From: Gammaproteobacteria bacterium 45_16_T64
Lineage (GTDB): Bacteria; Pseudomonadota; Gammaproteobacteria; Pseudomonadales; Ketobacteraceae
DNA length: 53,662 bases
Assembly: GCA_002162955.1 (NCBI GenBank)
Contig: MABD01000021.1
Coordinates: 1-53,662, forward strand
Direction of reading: 5' to 3'
Of this stretch, positions 25,276 through 33,281 are shown piece by piece (the stretch's first letter is position 1; each line of letters opens with the position of its first letter). The position numbers were made by a program, and so were the translations under genes. The notes under the pieces were generated by a model. It was not told the origin of the DNA, made no database searches, and saw only the letters and a list, made by a program, of their open reading frames with translations.

Positions 25276-26208
25276 TTATGCGATGGCGTCGAATTGTATA
25301 TTGGTTAATTCTTCTGAAAGAGACCAAAGCTTGTTCGCCAAATCTTCTCGTTTTGAATAGCGTGAAGAGCTGACTTTTTTGGGAGCACCGATCACCTCAA
25401 ATAAGCGTGAGGGTCCAATGTAGTCTCCGCCATCAGCTTCTTGTGCCGTAGCGCCGAATAGTGTTGGTAGTGCGCCGCTGTCGGCTCCCTGTGTAACGTA
25501 GGGGAAGAACGCTTTAGCGACGCCGGTGAATAGACTTGCGCCTTTTTCGAATCCAGGGTTGGCTAAGTTTGTTGATGATCCCCCTGGATGTACAGCAATT
25601 GAGCGAGTCTCTTTTCCGGCTGCTTTGAGCTTGCGATCTAGCTCGTAGGCAAACATTAAATTAGCTAACTTTGCTTGCGCATAGGATTTATGTTTGCCGT
25701 AGCGTTTATCTAACTGGATGTCGTCGAAATGAATTTTACCAGTGTAGTGACCAAGACTACTAACGGTAACAATACGTGAATTAGGAGTATTGATTAACGT
25801 ATCCAATAACAGTCCAGTTAATGTAAAGTGCCCGAGATGATTGGTGCCAAATTGCATTTCAAAACCATCTTCAGTCTGTGATTTTGGTAACCACATAACA
25901 CCTGCGTTGTTAATGAGTATGTCTAGGCTGCTATTGTTTTCTTTGAAATTAGCAACTGCATTCTTGATGGATGTTTGGCTTGCCAAATCCATGGCCAAAA
26001 ATTCCAACTTTGCCTTGGGTAACGATGACTTGATCAACGCTATGGCCTCTTCGGCTTTTTGTTGGTTGCGACAAGCAAGAGTCACTCGAGCGCCTTTTTC
26101 CGCTAGCGCTTTTGCTGCTTCAAATCCAATACCGCTGTTCGCGCCGGTAATGAGAGCCGTTTTTCCATCTTGAGAAGGTATATCTTTTGTAGACCAATGA
26201 GAGCTCAT
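25276..26208 (-). CDS. SDR oxidoreductase (retinol-dehydrogenase-like), copy B
   Basis: A 310-residue short-chain dehydrogenase: TGANSGIG near the N-terminus, ACRN after the second strand (NADP-type), LINNAGVMW, VTVSSLGHYTG with the catalytic Ser, and YAQAKLANLMFAYEL with Tyr-x3-Lys. It belongs to the retinol/WW-domain oxidoreductase-like SDRs. The start at 26208 follows an AAGGA site; the longer frame overlaps the end of the upstream gene. It is closely related to the next gene, 28 bases upstream in the same operon, and looks like the product of a tandem duplication. Confidence 0.88.
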   Translation of the reverse strand: MSSHWSTKDIPSQDGKTALITGANSGIGFEAAKALAEKGARVTLACRNQQKAEEAIALIKSSLPKAKLEFLAMDLASQTSIKNAVANFKENNSSLDILINNAGVMWLPKSQTEDGFEMQFGTNHLGHFTLTGLLLDTLINTPNSRIVTVSSLGHYTGKIHFDDIQLDKRYGKHKSYAQAKLANLMFAYELDRKLKAAGKETRSIAVHPGGSSTNLANPGFEKGASLFTGVAKAFFPYVTQGADSGALPTLFGATAQEADGGDYIGPSRLFEVIGAPKKVSSSRYSKREDLANKLWSLSEELTNIQFDAIA

Positions 26209-26236
26209 AATAATGTCCTTAGATTGGAAAACTGCG

Positions 26237-27187
26237 TTAACTGGCAAGTACGTCAGAGTAGTTTACGTGCGTTAGTTCTTCTGATAAGCGCCACAGTTTT
26301 TCGGCGTCAACAAGGCTACTTGCGTGCTTGGCAATTCGTGCTTTTTTCGGGGTACCGAATATCTCCGCGTACTTAGGACCAAAATACTCTCCACCAATAA
26401 CGTCGGAAGATGTTGCGGCAAGCAACGTGGGTAAGCAACCCAGTGCCGCAGGTTGTGTCATAAAGGGAGTGAGTAACTCAGACACTTTGGCAAATCGCTT
26501 TAATTTGCCAGATTCGATTGCGGTAGTCGCAATGTTCGTACCTGACATGCCTGGGTGTACGATGATAGATTTAATGTCGACGTTGTTTTTTTCAAATTGA
26601 CGCTGTAATTCTAAGCCAAACATTAAATTGGCTAGCTTACTTTGGCCGTAGCCGCGGACTTGGCTGTATTTCTGATTTAGTTGGATGTCGTCAAAGTGAA
26701 TTCTTCCCCAGACATGAGCGAGGCTTGCGACAGAAACCACTCTTGCTTCAGGAGCTTTCTTGAGTAGGCCGATCACTTGAGAGGTTAGGGCAAAATGACC
26801 AAAATGGTTGGTACCGATTGCCATTTCAAAGCCGTCTTTGGTTTCTTTACGGTCAATCCATCCCAACCCGGCATTATTGATTAGGCAGTCGATCTGATCG
26901 TAGTGAGCGTTAAGGTACTCTGCACATTGACGAACGGATTCCAGGTTTGCGAGATCTAGGCTCACCAAGTCAAGCTTAGCGCTGGGGCTTTTTTGAAGAA
27001 TGCTCTGCTTAGCGTCTTCTGCTTTTTGTGGATTACGACAGGCCATGATGACATGGGCATTCTTGCTGGCTAATGCATTGGCAGCTGCGAATCCGATACC
27101 GCTGTTAGCGCCTGTAATCAGAAAAGTTTTACCTGTTTGATCTGCCACATTAGTGTCAGTCCAGCGATGTATCTTGGTGTCTGTCAT
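26237..27187 (-). CDS. SDR oxidoreductase (retinol-dehydrogenase-like), copy A
   Basis: A 316-residue paralogue of the following gene, with TGANSGIG, MACRNPQKAE, LINNAGLGW, VSVASLAHVWG and YGQSKLANLMFGLEL. The two products share the same start (WTDTN/WSTKD), the same IHFDDIQL element and the same C-terminal KLW(S/R)LSEELT ending, so both are full-length and probably functional with different substrates. It is the first gene of the pair. Hydrophobic alcohols or ketones are typical substrates of the family; nothing more specific can be read. Confidence 0.88.
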   Translation of the reverse strand: MTDTKIHRWTDTNVADQTGKTFLITGANSGIGFAAANALASKNAHVIMACRNPQKAEDAKQSILQKSPSAKLDLVSLDLANLESVRQCAEYLNAHYDQIDCLINNAGLGWIDRKETKDGFEMAIGTNHFGHFALTSQVIGLLKKAPEARVVSVASLAHVWGRIHFDDIQLNQKYSQVRGYGQSKLANLMFGLELQRQFEKNNVDIKSIIVHPGMSGTNIATTAIESGKLKRFAKVSELLTPFMTQPAALGCLPTLLAATSSDVIGGEYFGPKYAEIFGTPKKARIAKHASSLVDAEKLWRLSEELTHVNYSDVLAS

Positions 27188-27391
27188 GGGGTACCCTGTT
27201 ATAGTGATTATGTATTGTTCATTTGATGGCCATTACGATACTTCGATACTTATCGTAATGTCAAATAAATGATTTAGGGTAATGATAACTTAGACGGCCA
27301 GTTGCTTGAGTTTGGCTGGTTGTAGACTATATTGTAGACATATGAAAACTTGTTTGTACTGAACGAGTTAACGTGAGTTTAGGGATGGTTT

Positions 27392-27946
27392 ATGAGTTAT
27401 TTCGTTGGGATTCATAGCATTAGTCAGCTAAAAAAAGAATATCGACGATTGGCCTCCACTTATCACCCTGATAAGGGTGGGGACTCCCGTCAGATGCAAG
27501 AAATTAATGCGTATTATGAGCATGTCTTGCGTCGACTAAAGATAATTCAGCGGGTGACGCGACGCAGGCAGGCAGCAACGGTTGTGGAAGCGGAGCCACC
27601 GCAACATAACTCTCGATACCAAGAGCCAGAATACGACAAATCCCGCGTAGAAGAACCCGTGTACCAAGGTGAGAGTACGAAAGTAGAAGAAAAAACGGCT
27701 TATGATAATAGTGCGGGTCAGTCGTCTTGGGCAGTCGACTTTCGTCACGTGAGAGTGGGGGAGACGCTCTATGTGAATGGTACGGAGTGTGAGGTTTTAT
27801 GTGTAAAGACTGACAGTTTTAGAATTGTTGCTAAAGGACGGGCTCGTCAGGCTATATTTTCCAAAGAGGGTGGAAGAGGGAAGTACAACCCGCGCTTGCA
27901 TGCCTCTTACGACAATCGTCATAAAAAGCATACAACGCAAGTATAA
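27392..27946 (+). CDS. Short J-domain protein with unknown C-terminal domain
   Basis: The first 50 residues contain the core of a DnaJ domain: LKKEYRRLASTYHPDKGGD with the HPD triplet needed to stimulate Hsp70, then QEINAYYEHVLRRL. Helix I of a typical J domain is shortened. A charged, low-complexity linker (about 60-112, rich in Glu, Tyr, Arg) leads to a compact C-terminal domain (VGETLYVNGTECEVLCVKTDSF...) that I do not recognise; it may bind a client. The protein ends in a basic tail (HKKHTTQV). The gene converges on the nitroreductase with 11 bases between them. Confidence 0.75.
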   Translation: MSYFVGIHSISQLKKEYRRLASTYHPDKGGDSRQMQEINAYYEHVLRRLKIIQRVTRRRQAATVVEAEPPQHNSRYQEPEYDKSRVEEPVYQGESTKVEEKTAYDNSAGQSSWAVDFRHVRVGETLYVNGTECEVLCVKTDSFRIVAKGRARQAIFSKEGGRGKYNPRLHASYDNRHKKHTTQV

Positions 27947-27957
27947 AGTATCGCAGG

Positions 27958-28620
27958 CTAGCTAATAAATGTGACTGCGTCGTTAAGTTCGGCTCTATCT
28001 GTACGGGCTTTGTTTACGTCGGCTTGATCATCAGCATACCCAAACGACATCCCAAATAAGATTCCCTGCTGCTCTGGAAGGTCAAAAAGTTCACGGGCAG
28101 GGTTGGGGAACTGGCCAAGAGCGCCTTGGAAACAACATGAAATGCCTTTCTCTTGAAGCAATAGAGCTAATGTTTGAGAGTAAATCCCTAAATCTACGGC
28201 GCCCATTAAGTTAAGATATTTATCCATAGTAAAAAAGGCGACATGGGGCGCATCAAAGAAAGTCCAATTTTTTAACATGGCCATTTGGCGAGCTGGCTTA
28301 TCTTCGCGGGGAATATTCAGCGCAGAATATAATGCATTAGCAGACCCGAATTGTCTGTCTCGATGTACGCCTTCATATTTGATGGCCCATTCGAAATCAG
28401 GTTTTGGCGGTTGCCCCTTCATTACTTCCTGAATAAGCGCATTTTTGAGCGCATCTTTTTTTTCGCCAGAAACGATATAAGTTTGCCAAGGCTGTACGTT
28501 ACAATTGGAAGGAGCCAGCTGGGCATTGCTGAATATTTCTTTCAGCTCACTTTCGGGAATGGGGGTATTCTTGAAGGCGCGTACAGATACTCTATTCGAG
28601 ACAGCTTCTACTACTGACAT
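27958..28620 (-). CDS. Nitroreductase family protein
   Basis: A 220-residue FMN-dependent oxidoreductase. The N-terminus has the flavin-binding NRVSVRAFKNTPIPESEL and LAPSNCNVQPWQTYIVSG elements; later parts include GAVDLGIYSQTLALLLQEKGISC and PEQQGILFGMSFGYADD, matching the NfnB/FRase-type nitroreductases. Such enzymes reduce nitroaromatics or quinones with NAD(P)H; the physiological substrate is unknown. GGAG precedes the ATG. Confidence 0.88.
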   Translation of the reverse strand: MSVVEAVSNRVSVRAFKNTPIPESELKEIFSNAQLAPSNCNVQPWQTYIVSGEKKDALKNALIQEVMKGQPPKPDFEWAIKYEGVHRDRQFGSANALYSALNIPREDKPARQMAMLKNWTFFDAPHVAFFTMDKYLNLMGAVDLGIYSQTLALLLQEKGISCCFQGALGQFPNPARELFDLPEQQGILFGMSFGYADDQADVNKARTDRAELNDAVTFIS

Positions 28621-28838
28621 ATTGGGCTCCTAAATAGTTTGACGTGTAATGGAGGTTATTTGTTTTATAGGAATAGGAGGAAAAAGGCAAATGACAGCGT
28701 GGTTATTTGTGTTCGCGAAGGGGGTGGCCAATTTGGCCATGTATATAGGCATATTTCGCTAGTGCAATACATGCCCAAGAGTGTTTTGTATGTCATACTA
28801 TCGGGATTACTTAGATATGATATTTACGGAATATTCCC

Positions 28839-29492
28839 ATGCGCGTGGTTAGAAATGATCGTTTGGTTGTGTGTGAAAAGCAGGCTACAAAATCGATCAA
28901 AAATAAGACGCCGGTTTTTCGGTTATCATCTAAGAGTAAAAAAGGAAAAGTATTCCTGTCGTTGAAAGGTTTTAGTCAACAGAAAGTAGTTGATGTAAAT
29001 AATGTAGCTGAGATGTTAAATGGATTGCCCGTTGCCCATTTAGAAGGCTTGGATGAAATTCGTTTTTTCCCAGAAGCTAACAAGAAAATTAAGGCTGCTT
29101 ATCGAGCGACACGGAAAGGCCCTTGGTTTGGTCGTTTCTTTACTTCAGAATCTCGTATTGAGTTGTATCGAATAGAATCGGAGGTCGAGTTTTACTGGTC
29201 TTTATGTCATGAGCTGGGACACTTTGTTATGGACAGAAAGTTGTCTGCGAGCGACAAGAAACAATGGGTCACTGAACTACATAATAGGCTCGGTGCTGTG
29301 TCTAAATATGCACTAACAAATGCTGGTGAGGACTTTGCCGAAAGTTATGCATGTTACTTGGTTGACTCTACAAGGCTTCTTGAGAGTGATCCAGCCCGCT
29401 ACGATTTTATCAAAGAACGAGTATTTCAGAGCAAAAAGAACCCCGCCGCGTTAGCCAAAAACCAGAAGCGAAAGCTCGACTTGACAGTATAA
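28839..29492 (+). CDS. Putative zinc metallopeptidase (HELGH protein)
   Basis: A 217-residue protein with a gluzincin-like active site: HELGH at 124-128 in SLCHELGHFVMD, and a downstream GEDFAES (Glu164, Glu168) about 40 residues later that could provide the third zinc ligand. This spacing and the 'EDFAES' signature occur in many small uncharacterised Zn-peptidases. No signal peptide is evident, so it is probably cytoplasmic. The N-terminal 45 residues are very basic. It precedes a TPR gene by 56 bases and may form a unit with it. The target is unknown. Confidence 0.65.
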   Translation: MRVVRNDRLVVCEKQATKSIKNKTPVFRLSSKSKKGKVFLSLKGFSQQKVVDVNNVAEMLNGLPVAHLEGLDEIRFFPEANKKIKAAYRATRKGPWFGRFFTSESRIELYRIESEVEFYWSLCHELGHFVMDRKLSASDKKQWVTELHNRLGAVSKYALTNAGEDFAESYACYLVDSTRLLESDPARYDFIKERVFQSKKNPAALAKNQKRKLDLTV

Positions 29493-29548
29493 AACGATAG
29501 AATACACGTCATAGTAAATTTGTTACCCTAATATAATAAGGTGTTGAA

Positions 29549-30157
29549 ATGGAAGTAAAGGGCGCATCTCTAGATCACGAGGAATTATTTCACTTAGCTC
29601 TGCAGGCGAGTTCGACGGGGGATCATGATAAAGCTATCCGTTATTTGAAGGAAGGCATTACACTATCTCCGACGGCTAAGTTTTACTACATATTGGGCGC
29701 ACAGCATGCAGAAATAGGCATGTTTGACCGTGCGGTTGAGGAGATGACTAAGGCATTGGAGCTAGATGGTTCTATGCATACCGCTAGGTTTCAATTGGGG
29801 TTATTGCAGTTAACCATGAACGATGTTGATGGTGCGACGCTGACTTGGTCTGGGCTTGATCAATTACAAGACCAGGATTCGCTGAAGCTATTTAAGATGG
29901 GGATTTTGACAGCAGTTACAGGGGATTTTGCGAAGGCACTGGAGTTGGCTAATAAGGGCATCGAGAATAACCTTGAGAATCCAGCGTTAAATAAAGATAT
30001 GAGCAATTTGATTGAGCGTTGGCAGGGTTTTCTTGAGGATTCTGATAAAGAGTTAATTGCGACGGAAGCTGAATCCAGCTCGAAAGAAGCGATAGATGAG
30101 AGCAAGAATAGTAATCACTTCTTCTTATCTGCATATAAAGATGACCAGACCGACTAG
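29549..30157 (+). CDS. TPR-repeat protein
   Basis: A 202-residue cytoplasmic protein containing three to four tetratricopeptide repeats from residue 10 to about 150 (ALQASSTGDHDKAIRYLKEG, LGAQHAEIGMFDRAVEEMTKAL, FQLGLLQLTMNDVDGATLTW), then an acidic tail. Its FQLG...A...W element also occurs in the TPR protein at 31712-32233, suggesting they are related. It is followed nine bases later by a small basic protein gene. TPR proteins of this size act as scaffolds or chaperones; position beside the flagellar-type operon makes a chaperone role worth testing. Confidence 0.75.
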   Translation: MEVKGASLDHEELFHLALQASSTGDHDKAIRYLKEGITLSPTAKFYYILGAQHAEIGMFDRAVEEMTKALELDGSMHTARFQLGLLQLTMNDVDGATLTWSGLDQLQDQDSLKLFKMGILTAVTGDFAKALELANKGIENNLENPALNKDMSNLIERWQGFLEDSDKELIATEAESSSKEAIDESKNSNHFFLSAYKDDQTD

Positions 30158-30165
30158 AACACATA

Positions 30166-30519
30166 ATGGTTGGTAAAATACGGTCGGGGGCAAAAGCTGC
30201 ACTTCGAACAGAAAAGGCAGGGGCGAAGAGTAAAGATACTTCGTTGACAAATGGTACTTGTAAGGCAGAAACTTTGGATGTACCTCCAGCCTTACAAGCC
30301 CTGCTTATTAAAAGGCTGTCTAAAATAGATAGGGATCTTGCTCGAATATCAATAGAAAAGAAGAGAGACGTATTTGTTAAATTGTCACTGGAGCAACACT
30401 TTGGGTCTGATTTTGTGCTGAGCCAGCAATATGAAACAGTTCACAAGCGAGTTATGGATAATTTGTGTGAGACTAAAGGTGTAGGTGCTCTCGATGTGTT
30501 GCTGAAAAAGCTGGGGTAG
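30166..30519 (+). CDS. Hypothetical small basic protein
   Basis: A 117-residue protein of unknown function. The first 40 residues are basic and probably disordered (KIRSGAKAALRTEKAGAKSK); the rest is helical (PPALQALLIKRLSKIDRDLARISIEKKRDVFVKLSLEQHF...). It lies 8 bases downstream of the TPR gene, likely co-transcribed, and ends just before the long inverted repeat. It may be a partner of that TPR protein. Confidence 0.55.
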   Translation: MVGKIRSGAKAALRTEKAGAKSKDTSLTNGTCKAETLDVPPALQALLIKRLSKIDRDLARISIEKKRDVFVKLSLEQHFGSDFVLSQQYETVHKRVMDNLCETKGVGALDVLLKKLG

Positions 30520-30520
30520 C

Positions 30521-30583
30521 GCATCTAAACGAGAAACTAAAAAGCTGCAATTAATGCAGCTTTTTAGTTTCTCGTTTAGATGC
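30521..30583. terminator. Bidirectional terminator: 63-nt perfect inverted repeat
   Basis: Two 29-base arms (30521-30549 and 30555-30583) are perfectly complementary, with a 5-base loop ATTAA. The core is AAAAAGCTGCA/TGCAGCTTTTT, an intrinsic terminator usable on both strands, extended outward by another 18 perfectly paired bases. It sits between two convergent genes; the right arm codes for the last residues (KRETKKLH) and stop codon of the minus-strand TPR gene. Confidence 0.85.
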
Positions 30584-31699
30584 GTACCGTTGTAGGCCTT
30601 GTTGCATACTGATGCCGCCAGCAATTGGGCGAGTCATTAACTCTTCCATCCTGTGGGTAATATCGTCTTTGTCTTGGGTCGCTGATAATAGAAGTGTTTG
30701 GGCAAAATGTGCTGAGATGCACATCGGGTCGAGTCTTAATGCGATTTTAATGGACCTTTCTGCCGTATCATGCTCACCCTGCATAACTTGAATTACAGCC
30801 AAAGTACCATGTGATTCGGAGAACGTTCTATCTTTCTCCATCGCAATATCAATAGACTCCCTAGCACCTGTGAGGTCTTTTTTCATGATTCTCAGCCAGG
30901 CAAGGGTGTTCCAAGTGCCTAGATGATTCGGCATGTACTTGGTTGCAGTAATAAGGTGATCTTCACCGGTATCAACATCGTGATCGAGCAAAGCGCCAAG
31001 GCCAAGTCCAAGCCAAGCCCGGCCATCTTTAGGTTGGATGGCAAGAATTTTTCTGAAGCAGTCATTGGCTTTTCGAGACTCGAAATCCTCTAGTGCCAAA
31101 TGTCCGATAGTAGAAAGTGATTCCGTGTTACCAGGAGATGATTGTTGAGAAAGTTCGGCGAATTCGAGGGCCTGGACTTTGTCATCCATATCCAAATACA
31201 GCAAAGAGATCACACCATGGAGGTCGCCATTATTGGGTTCTTCTTCTAGGAGAGTATTGGCCAGAGAGAGAGCATCTTGTAATTCACCAGAATGATGCAT
31301 AAGTCTTGCCATGAGTATGTCGGCAGCAAAGAAACGCTGAGCTTGATTGCTACAAAGAGTTTGCAGGATCTCTTTGGCCTTCATCATTCGGCTAGTCATG
31401 GACAGAGCTAACGCGAGATTGTAGCGCACACCAGGGTTATCAATGCCAGAATCGAGCAAGGGTTGCAATATGTTACAAGCGCTTTGATAGTCTCCTTCTG
31501 CAATATGTAAAGTGCTTTGCTGGAATAAGAGTCGTGGATTATCGGAATCAATGGCTAATCCACGATTTACATATTCTTTCACCTTGGATAAAGGCCCAAT
31601 TTGCAGGTATATATCTACGATATCTCCGTACAAATTGGTGTTGCCAGGGTCGGCCTCTAAATACGTTTGGAGTTGATTGACGCGCGCAGATAAGTCCAT
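30551..31699 (-). CDS. Multi-TPR protein
   Basis: A 382-residue protein made almost entirely of TPR-type helix pairs (about ten, e.g. NLYGDIVDIYLQIGPLSKVKEY, RYNLALALSMTSRMMKAKEIL, AWLGLGLGALLDHDVDTGEDHL, TWNTLAWLRIMKKDLTGARESI). There is no signal peptide, so it is a cytoplasmic scaffold or adaptor. It is the last of three minus-strand genes (exported protein, small TPR protein, this one) transcribed divergently from the flagellar-type operon. Its 3' end is inside the long inverted repeat. Confidence 0.75.
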   Translation of the reverse strand: MDLSARVNQLQTYLEADPGNTNLYGDIVDIYLQIGPLSKVKEYVNRGLAIDSDNPRLLFQQSTLHIAEGDYQSACNILQPLLDSGIDNPGVRYNLALALSMTSRMMKAKEILQTLCSNQAQRFFAADILMARLMHHSGELQDALSLANTLLEEEPNNGDLHGVISLLYLDMDDKVQALEFAELSQQSSPGNTESLSTIGHLALEDFESRKANDCFRKILAIQPKDGRAWLGLGLGALLDHDVDTGEDHLITATKYMPNHLGTWNTLAWLRIMKKDLTGARESIDIAMEKDRTFSESHGTLAVIQVMQGEHDTAERSIKIALRLDPMCISAHFAQTLLLSATQDKDDITHRMEELMTRPIAGGISMQQGLQRYASKRETKKLH

Positions 31700-31711
31700 A
31701 GCAATGCTCTT

Positions 31712-32233
31712 TTATTGGTAAAGCGAAGACGGAGTGTTTTCTTGTACAGAAATCGAAGTTTTCATCTTATCTAGAATTTCTTTTGCTTTTCCAAAATAAA
31801 GATTGTCCGCAGGTGCTGATTGCAATAGTACATTTAGGTGACGAATTGCATCGTCTTGTCGCTCAAGTTCAATCAAGGCGACTGCACTATAGTATAAGCT
31901 TGGTGGATGCGTTGGCTCTTGCTCTAATAAATTTGACCAAATGGAGATCGCTTCTTCTTTGTTACCAGACTCTAGGTTAACCATGCCCAGTTGAAAGCGC
32001 TCTGTGTTAGATTCAGGGGAGGCGACTAAGAATTCCTTATAGAGCATGGCAGCTTTATCGAACAGCTTGATTTGAGCGTATAAACGTGCGGCAATACCCC
32101 TTGCTTCAAGAGGGCAGTCATCTTTTTCAAGCGCGCTTTTGATTTTCTCGAGAGCGAAATCAATCTTATCGTGTTCTAAATCAAATTTAGCTAATGCGAT
32201 TAGTTCTTCAGTGTCGAATTTTTCTAGATCCAT
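31712..32233 (-). CDS. Small TPR protein, T3SS-chaperone-sized
   Basis: A 173-residue protein with about three to four TPR units from residue 8 to 150 (LAKFDLEHDKIDFALEKIKSAL, ARLYAQIKLFDKAAMLYKEF, FQLGMVNLESGNKEEAISIW, YYSAVALIELERQDDAIRHL). Size and fold resemble the class II chaperones of type III secretion (SycD/LcrH type), though that is only an analogy. It overlaps the exported-protein gene by 26 bases and is 12 bases from the next TPR gene, so the three are co-expressed. Confidence 0.75.
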   Translation of the reverse strand: MDLEKFDTEELIALAKFDLEHDKIDFALEKIKSALEKDDCPLEARGIAARLYAQIKLFDKAAMLYKEFLVASPESNTERFQLGMVNLESGNKEEAISIWSNLLEQEPTHPPSLYYSAVALIELERQDDAIRHLNVLLQSAPADNLYFGKAKEILDKMKTSISVQENTPSSLYQ

Positions 32234-32684
32234 CTTTTCTTTTCCTTTTGTTATACGTTATATCCGTACTAATGAGTGCAGCAGGAAGATCATAAGTCAT
32301 TTTTTTCACGACATAAACCGGTAACCCCAACAGAAACTTACCCACAATGCTAAAACCATCGCTACTAGCTTGTAATGTTCCATCAAACCCGAGGTTTGGG
32401 TCGTCATGGGTGATTTGTGTCACCAGGCCACCAACAAACCCTAGGGGAATACCAACGACGAACCCTACGGAACCTAGAATGTGTCCACCTACTATATCTG
32501 CACCCTCAACTAAGGCACCTTCGTCTTTGAATGGAGGGTATACGGTTGACCAAGTGTCAGTAATTCCTGGTTCAGCACTTTCATCTGCGCTTAGAGAGTA
32601 TGCTGATGTGCACATGAGTATCGAAAAATAAAAAACAAATACTCTACTGCCTTTACGTATAAATTTAGAAATATTCACAGTCAT
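32208..32684 (-). CDS. Hypothetical exported Gly-rich protein
   Basis: A 158-residue protein with a signal peptide (basic start, hydrophobic 14-28, cleavage near AYSLSA). The mature part has a glycine-rich hydrophobic stretch of about 25 residues (VGGHILGSVGFVVGIPLGFV) with GxxxG spacing and a second hydrophobic segment (FLLGLPVYVVKKM), suggesting membrane or oligomer contacts. The C-terminus is strongly basic. I do not recognise a family. It is the first gene of a three-gene unit divergent from the flagellar-type operon. Confidence 0.55.
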   Translation of the reverse strand: MTVNISKFIRKGSRVFVFYFSILMCTSAYSLSADESAEPGITDTWSTVYPPFKDEGALVEGADIVGGHILGSVGFVVGIPLGFVGGLVTQITHDDPNLGFDGTLQASSDGFSIVGKFLLGLPVYVVKKMTYDLPAALISTDITYNKRKRKDGSRKIRH

Positions 32685-33008
32685 CCTTGAAACGGCTTGT
32701 CGGTATAATTAAGCGCGGATTCTACACATAAGGTTGCGACGAGTGAAGGTAATAATGTGAATTTGTCACAACAAAAAAGTGACTAATGCAAGCGTCATCA
32801 TTTGTATTTTAATGTAATCGACGTGTACTTCACAAAATAAATGAGTTAAGGTCCGCGTCACTAAGAATTTGGCTAGTTGAGCAGGAAGCTAAAAGCTAAT
32901 TGGGGCCAAGTAAGCCTCTATACGGTCTTCATTATTGAATAATGTTTAAGACTGAATTTTGCCTCCTAAACGCAAGCCTGTAAGCAATAACAATGAGGGA
33001 TCTTCGTT
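32685..33008. promoter_or_regulatory. Divergent intergenic region upstream of the flagellar-type operon
   Basis: These 324 bases separate the exported-protein unit from fliQ and must hold promoters for both. I see no convincing sigma-28 or sigma-54 promoter: TGGGGCCAAGTAAGCC at 32901-32916 has GG and GC at sigma-54 spacing but poor flanks. The fliQ ribosome site GAGGGA ends eight bases before its GTG start. No ORF in the region is credible. Confidence 0.4.
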
Positions 33009-33281
33009 GTGAACACGGATTTGGCGTTGGCAATGTCCCAAGAAATGTTAATCACTGCTGCGATGGTAGCTGCGCCTGTACTCGGGGTGGCATTGGTGGT
33101 CGGTTTGGCGATCAGTATTTTCCAGGTTGTCACACAAATTCAAGAGATGACACTTACTTTCGTTCCTAAGATTATGGCAGTCGTTGGTGTTTTTTTTGTT
33201 TGTGGCCCGTGGATGTTGCAAACGTTGTTAACTTTTGCAACAAATCTAATAACGAATATTCCTAATATTATCGGGCACTAA
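33009..33281 (+). CDS. fliQ: Flagellar-type export gate protein FliQ
   Basis: A 90-residue inner-membrane protein of the type III export gate, with two membrane helices (about 14-36 and 56-78) and the family signature VGLAISIFQVVTQIQEMTL followed by FVPKIMAV and GPWML. FliQ packs around the FliP-FliR core. Translation begins at GTG, with GAGGGA upstream. It is the first gene of the 25-gene unit, and its stop overlaps the fliR start (TAATG). Confidence 0.94.
   Translation: MNTDLALAMSQEMLITAAMVAAPVLGVALVVGLAISIFQVVTQIQEMTLTFVPKIMAVVGVFFVCGPWMLQTLLTFATNLITNIPNIIGH

Noticed and set aside
28639-28965. Plus-strand frame of 108 codons ahead of the HELGH gene
   Set aside because: It overlaps the peptidase gene in another frame, has an unusual composition with many Arg, Tyr and Trp, and no recognisable motif.
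32901-32916. Sigma-54-like GG-N10-GC spacing upstream of fliQ
   Set aside because: Only the GG and GC agree with the consensus; the rest does not, and such partial matches are frequent.
32943-32972. Sigma-28-like TAATGTTT followed by GCC upstream of fliQ
   Set aside because: The -35-like part is good, but the spacing is about two bases too long and the -10 part does not match GCCGATAA.
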